Shown: one piece after another, positions 60,255 to 64,000 of the stretch
Layout: each line of letters opens with the position of its first letter
Position numbering within the stretch: the stretch's first letter is position 1
Origin: Helicobacter rodentium ATCC 700285
GTDB taxonomy: Bacteria > Campylobacterota > Campylobacteria > Campylobacterales > Helicobacteraceae
Reading direction: 5' to 3'
Length of the DNA: 64,000 nucleotides
NCBI RefSeq assembly: GCF_000687535.1
Contig: NZ_JHWC01000008.1
Coordinates: 47,317 to 111,316, forward strand
The notes under the pieces: generated by a model
What the model was told of the DNA's origin: nothing
Seen by the model: only the letters and a program-made list of their open reading frames with translations
Databases searched by the model: none
Program-made: the position numbers and the translations under genes

Positions 60255-61580
60255 CTATCCTTGTTGTGAGCAAAACTCTTTAATCTTCAATATCGCATAA
60301 TCAATCATTTCATCACTCATTCCCGGATACACTCCAATCCAAAAACTATCCCGCATAATTTTGTCAGACACTTTCAAATCATTTACAATACGATAATCTC
60401 TATTGATTTCTAAAGCACTAAACGCGGGATGTCTAATCATATTTCCACTAAATAAATTTCTAGTTTGTATATTGCATTTCTCCAAAAATTCAACAATATT
60501 ATTACGCGTAAAGCCAACACCGTCTTTTAAAGTCATCATAAAACCAAACCAACTGGGTTCAGAATTAGGTTGCGCTTCCACCACTTGCAATTGTTTAACT
60601 TCTTTTAAGCCATCATATAATCTTTTGTAGTTATATTTTCTTTTTTCTATAAACTTTGGAAGCTTCTCTAATTGTGCGCACCCAACTGCTGCCTGCATAT
60701 CTGTAACTTTGAGATTAAATCCGAAATGAGAATAAACATATTTATGATCATAACCTAAAGGCAATGTGCCAAACTGCTGTTCAAAACGACAACCACAAGT
60801 ATTATCTACACCACTCTTGCACCAGCAATCTCTTCCCCAATCTCTCATTGATAATAAAATTTTTTTAAGTAGAGGATTACTAGTATAAACAGCACCACCC
60901 TCCCCCATAGTCATATGATGAGGCGGGTAAAAAGAACTTGTTCCTATATCACCCCAAGTGCCTGTATATTTGCCATCATATTTTGAACCTAACGCATCAC
61001 AATTATCTTCAATTAGCCAAAGTTTGTTTTTGTCACAAAAATCTTTGATGACTCCAATATTAAAAGGATTGCCTAAAGTATGAGCAATCATTACCGCTTT
61101 GGTTTTATGGCTTAAAGCTGACTCAAGATATGAAATATCAATATTGGCATATTTTAATTCCATATCAACAAATACAGGAACCGCACCATACTGAATAATA
61201 GGAGCCACTGTAGTTGGAAATCCTGCCGCCACCGTTATAACTTCATCACCCCTTTTAACTTGCCGCTCTTTAAGCAGAGGAGAAGTTAAAGTAAAAAACG
61301 CTAATAAATTAGCAGATGAGCCAGAATTAACTAAAAAAGCCCACTTTACGCTCAAAAACTTAGCTAACTCTTTTTCGAATCTCTCAGAATATTTCCCATA
61401 AGTAAGCCAAAAGTCTAAAGAACTATCAATTAAATATTCCAACTCTTTTTCATCGAAAATCCTTCCTGCGTAATTAATTCTTGATGTGCCACCTATAAAC
61501 TGATCACTTTTTTGGTGGTGTGATTGATAATATTCTTTTACTTTAGATAAAATTTCTTCCTTTAAATTACCGCTTTTCAC
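60255..61580 (-). CDS. rfbH: CDP-4-dehydro-6-deoxyglucose 3-dehydrase (E1, RfbH/DdhC)
   Basis: PMP- and [2Fe-2S]-dependent enzyme that removes the C3 hydroxyl. It belongs to the DegT/AHBA aminotransferase fold, but the usual PLP lysine is replaced by histidine in SFYPPHHMTMGEGGAV (H221/H222), the E1 hallmark. Cysteines C252, C254, C262 and C264 (DCWCKSGVDNTCGCRF) fit the iron-sulfur site. 441 residues. E1 needs a reductase partner (E3, AscD/DdhD), which is not in the window. GTG start with AAGGA. Confidence 0.93.
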   Translation of the reverse strand: MKSGNLKEEILSKVKEYYQSHHQKSDQFIGGTSRINYAGRIFDEKELEYLIDSSLDFWLTYGKYSERFEKELAKFLSVKWAFLVNSGSSANLLAFFTLTSPLLKERQVKRGDEVITVAAGFPTTVAPIIQYGAVPVFVDMELKYANIDISYLESALSHKTKAVMIAHTLGNPFNIGVIKDFCDKNKLWLIEDNCDALGSKYDGKYTGTWGDIGTSSFYPPHHMTMGEGGAVYTSNPLLKKILLSMRDWGRDCWCKSGVDNTCGCRFEQQFGTLPLGYDHKYVYSHFGFNLKVTDMQAAVGCAQLEKLPKFIEKRKYNYKRLYDGLKEVKQLQVVEAQPNSEPSWFGFMMTLKDGVGFTRNNIVEFLEKCNIQTRNLFSGNMIRHPAFSALEINRDYRIVNDLKVSDKIMRDSFWIGVYPGMSDEMIDYAILKIKEFCSQQG

Positions 61581-61600
61581 TTTTTTCCTTTTGTTGCAAA

Positions 61601-62398
61601 TTATTTATCCCATAAAGCCCAAGGAGCTTTATTTTCTAGCCACATTTGCGTTAAATCATTTTTATCCTTGAGTGTATCCATACATTTCCAAAACCCATTG
61701 TGTTGGTAAGTGTATAACTCCTTGTCTTGCGCTAGATTCCTTAATGGCTCTTGCTCAAAAATTGTGGAATCCCCCTGTGTAATATAGTCAAAAATTTTTG
61801 GCTCACAGACAAAAAATCCTCCATTAATCCACCCACTATGTTGCACACCAGAATCGCCCTTTGGTTTCTCGGTAAAAGATTTTACGCATTGAGATTCTTG
61901 CTCAATTTCCAATGCACCAAAACGCCCATCGGGAAGCACAGAAGTCATTGTTATCGATCCTTTATGGGAATGATGAAATTCCAAAAGCGCGCGCAAATCA
62001 ACATCACTCACGCCATCGCCATAAGTCAGCATAAAGGTTTCATTACCTACATAGGGCTTAGCGTGCAGGATTCTGCCTCCTGTTTGAGAATCCTGCCCCG
62101 TATAAAGCATTGTAACCTTCCAAGGCTCGTGGCGATTGGTATGCACTTCTACGCTATTTGTAGCCATATCCACGGTAATATCGCTATATTGCGTGTAGTA
62201 ATTAATGAAGTAATCCTTAATGATATGCCCCTTATAGCCTGTCAAAATAATAAACTCATTAAAACCATAATGACTATAAATCTTCATAATATGCCACAGA
62301 ATCGGACGCCCACCCACTTCCACCATAGGCTTGGGCTTCAATCCTGTTTCTTCGGATAATCTTGTGCCAAGCCCTCCAGCTAGAATCAGAACTTTCAT
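61601..62398 (-). CDS. rfbF: Glucose-1-phosphate cytidylyltransferase
   Basis: First step of the pathway: glucose-1-phosphate plus CTP to CDP-glucose. Nucleotidyltransferase signature LILAGGLGTRLSEETGLKPKPMVEVGGRPILWHIMKIYSHYG at residues 4-45, VYTGQ-like LYTGQDSQTGGRI, FMLTYGDGVSDVDL with the metal aspartates, and WINGGFFVCEPKIFDYI. 265 residues, standard for RfbF/DdhA. First gene of the minus-strand operon rfbF-rfbH-rfbG and three modifying genes. Confidence 0.95.
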   Translation of the reverse strand: MKVLILAGGLGTRLSEETGLKPKPMVEVGGRPILWHIMKIYSHYGFNEFIILTGYKGHIIKDYFINYYTQYSDITVDMATNSVEVHTNRHEPWKVTMLYTGQDSQTGGRILHAKPYVGNETFMLTYGDGVSDVDLRALLEFHHSHKGSITMTSVLPDGRFGALEIEQESQCVKSFTEKPKGDSGVQHSGWINGGFFVCEPKIFDYITQGDSTIFEQEPLRNLAQDKELYTYQHNGFWKCMDTLKDKNDLTQMWLENKAPWALWDK

Positions 62399-62483
62399 TA
62401 TGTAAGTCTCCCCTTATATTATATTTTTAATTATATATTAATTTCTTTTAAATAGCACTTACAAATTGACAGGAAGTAAAACA
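62399..62483. promoter_or_regulatory. Divergent promoter region of the glycan locus
   Basis: This AT-rich spacer lies between rfbF (minus) and the CMP-sugar synthetase fusion (plus). Minus-strand TATAAT (62435-62430) gives rfbF a leader of about 25 bases including GGGGAG (62413-62408). A second TATAAT at 62423-62418 is too close to that ribosome site. On the plus strand TATATT near 62433 could serve the other side, and AGGAAG precedes the ATG at 62484. Confidence 0.45.
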
Positions 62484-64000
62484 ATGAGAAAAATATTAGC
62501 TATTATACCAGCACGTGGAGGCAGTAAAGGAATACCAAAAAAAAATATAGCGTCACTTAGTGGAAAACCGCTAATAATATACACAATTGAAGCTGCTTTA
62601 AATTCAAAAATTTTTAGCGATATAATCGTGACTACTGATAGTGATGAAATAGCAGAATTGGTATCCAAACAAGGAATAAGCACATTAAAGAGACCTCATG
62701 AGTTAGCCACAGACACCGCTAGTAGTATAGATGTGATTGATCATGTGCTAAAAGAAATCCCAAAGGATAAATACGATTGTTTTGCCTTGCTCCAACCAAC
62801 GTCTCCTTTGAGAAATGCGATGCATATTCAAGAGGCTTGGGAACTTTATAAAAAGAATAATGCTACTACTTTGGTGAGTGTTGTGTCAGTGAGTGATTGT
62901 CCGCAAAAGATGTTAGCTAAAAATGCAGATAATGTCTATCCTATTACATCGTATGACGACTTAGTAAAGCCAAGGCAACAGCTTGACAAGGCATATATTC
63001 CTAATGGTGCAATATATATATGCAATATCCATAACTTTTTGAAAACAAAATTTCTTTTTGAAAACAAATTGGTCTTGTTTGAAATGAATGAAAGAGATAG
63101 TATTGACATTGATACACCTAAAGATCTTGAATGTGCAGAAAATATTTTAAAGGAGATTGCAGTGAACAAAGAGATAAATAGCAACATTAAAGAAATGGTG
63201 GATATTCTAAGCGTAAATATGGCAAAAGCCACGCTTTTATACAAGGAGGAAAAATATATTCAGGCGACTGAGGTTTTCTCTTTGGAGGAAAAAGAAAGTA
63301 ATTTTGGGGCTATACAAATGATTGGAGTTTGTTTCTTTAAAGCAAAAGAGTTTGATAAAACCATAGAATATTTGAGTAGATCTGTTAGCAAATTCCCAAC
63401 AAAAAGCTCAAAACAAGCCTATTTGTATCTTTTTAATAGTTATGTTCAATTAAATAATGATACGGCGTGTTTTGAGGTGGTGCAAGAGGCTTTGGCAAAT
63501 AAAAAGGTTGATGGGAGAATGGCTAAAGCTATTTTGGAATTTTTGTGCAAAATTGAAGATATGCAATATTTGTCCTTGATAACTCAAATTTATCCAATAT
63601 ATGAAAAATTTTGTCACGAAAATAATACAGGGATTCCCCAAAGATTTAAGGTAGCCTATGCAAAATACAACTGTTCTCTTAATAGCACTTACAACAAGAA
63701 GACTATAGAAGCACCAAAAGATTTATTAGATCTTTTTGAAGTTTTAATACCAACCTACCAAAGAAAAGAGGTTGTTATATCGACAATTAGAGAAATCAAA
63801 AAAGTAAATCAATGGGTACATATTAGGGTTATCGATAATGCTTCAACAGATGGCACATATGAAGCACTTAAAAAGCTAGAAGAGGAATATCCGAATTTAT
63901 ATGTATTCCAAAATGAAGAGAATATAGGCTATGCTGGAAGTATGTTTAGATTGTTGAAGGATTGTCCAAAAAAATTTGGAATATTTACTTCAGATGAAGA
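62484..64000 (+). CDS. CMP-sugar synthetase / TPR-like / family 2 glycosyltransferase fusion (3' end beyond window)
   Basis: The frame is open for 505 codons to the window edge. Residues 1-226 are an acylneuraminate-type cytidylyltransferase: IIPARGGSKGIPKKNIASLSGKPL, TTDSDEIAEL, LLQPTSPLRN and SIDIDTPKDLE. Residues about 227-410 are helical, with a tetratricopeptide-like part (ATLLYKEEKYIQATEVF ... FKAKEFDKTIEYLSRSV). From about residue 418 a GT2 glycosyltransferase starts (FEVLIPTYQRKEVVISTI, VIDNASTDGTYEALKKL). At residue 227 an internal AAGGAG and in-frame GTG (63162) mark what looks like an old gene start. Likely activates a nonulosonic-type sugar and transfers a sugar to surface glycan. 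Confidence 0.8.
   Translation, partial: MRKILAIIPARGGSKGIPKKNIASLSGKPLIIYTIEAALNSKIFSDIIVTTDSDEIAELVSKQGISTLKRPHELATDTASSIDVIDHVLKEIPKDKYDCFALLQPTSPLRNAMHIQEAWELYKKNNATTLVSVVSVSDCPQKMLAKNADNVYPITSYDDLVKPRQQLDKAYIPNGAIYICNIHNFLKTKFLFENKLVLFEMNERDSIDIDTPKDLECAENILKEIAVNKEINSNIKEMVDILSVNMAKATLLYKEEKYIQATEVFSLEEKESNFGAIQMIGVCFFKAKEFDKTIEYLSRSVSKFPTKSSKQAYLYLFNSYVQLNNDTACFEVVQEALANKKVDGRMAKAILEFLCKIEDMQYLSLITQIYPIYEKFCHENNTGIPQRFKVAYAKYNCSLNSTYNKKTIEAPKDLLDLFEVLIPTYQRKEVVISTIREIKKVNQWVHIRVIDNASTDGTYEALKKLEEEYPNLYVFQNEENIGYAGSMFRLLKDCPKKFGIFTSDE

Noticed and set aside
61751..62359. Plus-strand 202-codon frame antisense to rfbF
   Set aside because: rfbF is unmistakable on the minus strand; the long antisense frame reflects its codon bias.
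62451..63695. Repeat of AATAGCACTTACAA before and inside the fusion gene
   Set aside because: Fourteen bases in 64 kb of AT-rich DNA are expected to recur by chance; no context supports function.
1..64000. CRISPR array, insertion sequence, prophage or toxin-antitoxin pair
   Set aside because: No regularly spaced direct repeats, transposase, integrase or phage structural gene could be found; the dispersed repeats are irregularly placed and palindromic.

Overview
The window looks like chromosomal DNA of a Campylobacterota bacterium, most likely a Helicobacter of the enterohepatic type. The signs are AT-rich coding, an HP0268-like protein beside miaB, a kdsC-lptC-lptA-engB chain, ppiD-ftsA-ftsZ, ccoNOQP followed by a DUF4006 protein, a CmeABC-type efflux operon, and leucine, histidine and arginine genes that H. 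pylori lacks. No species can be fixed from this window alone. No insertion sequence, prophage, CRISPR array or rRNA operon is visible.

Layout. 1-915 is ilvE on the minus strand, lacking only its last codon(s). 1223-2149 is a membrane protein with an OB-like N-terminus. 2430-8083 is the tripartite efflux operon cmeA-cmeB-cmeC, with a CmeR-like operator at its promoter but no adjacent regulator. 8084-8615 is non-coding and holds a possible small RNA and dispersed repeats; two tRNA genes (Arg, Ala) follow. 8814-28303 is a long, tightly packed minus-strand run: coenzyme A, polyamine, chaperone, peptidase, DNA repair, isoprenoid and cell wall genes (uppS, mrdA, rlpA, mltD), lipopolysaccharide export and Kdo genes (lptA, lptC, kdsC), hisB, miaB and the HP0268-like gene. 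28507-35459 is on the plus strand: nusA, ppiD, ftsA, ftsZ, a TSUP exporter, a DNA glycosylase and two tRNAs. 35855-39403 is the molybdate operon (modE, modA, a Mop-like gene, modB, modC), with a ModE-type operator inside its promoter. leuD-leuB lie on the plus strand, then an MFS exporter. 42530-47219 encodes cbb3 cytochrome oxidase and small accessory proteins. 47699-53720 holds an arabinose-5-phosphate isomerase, a permease, a DUF89 protein, a DUF3972 protein, purE and a CorC/HlyC-type protein.

53721-64000 has a different character. It opens with decayed gene pieces, including a frameshifted LysE-type exporter. A surface-glycan locus follows: an FAD-dependent oxidoreductase with an 11-G tract in its nucleotide-binding motif, then a minus-strand operon for a CDP-3,6-dideoxyhexose (cytidylyltransferase, 4,6-dehydratase, iron-sulfur E1 dehydrase, an RmlC-type epimerase and two short-chain reductases/epimerases). 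One reductase gene ends in a second 11-G tract and carries an 18-bp tandem duplication. At the right edge, divergent from this operon, is an open reading frame joining a CMP-sugar synthetase to a family 2 glycosyltransferase; it runs off the window. Together these genes would make and attach an unusual deoxysugar whose expression probably varies by phase variation.
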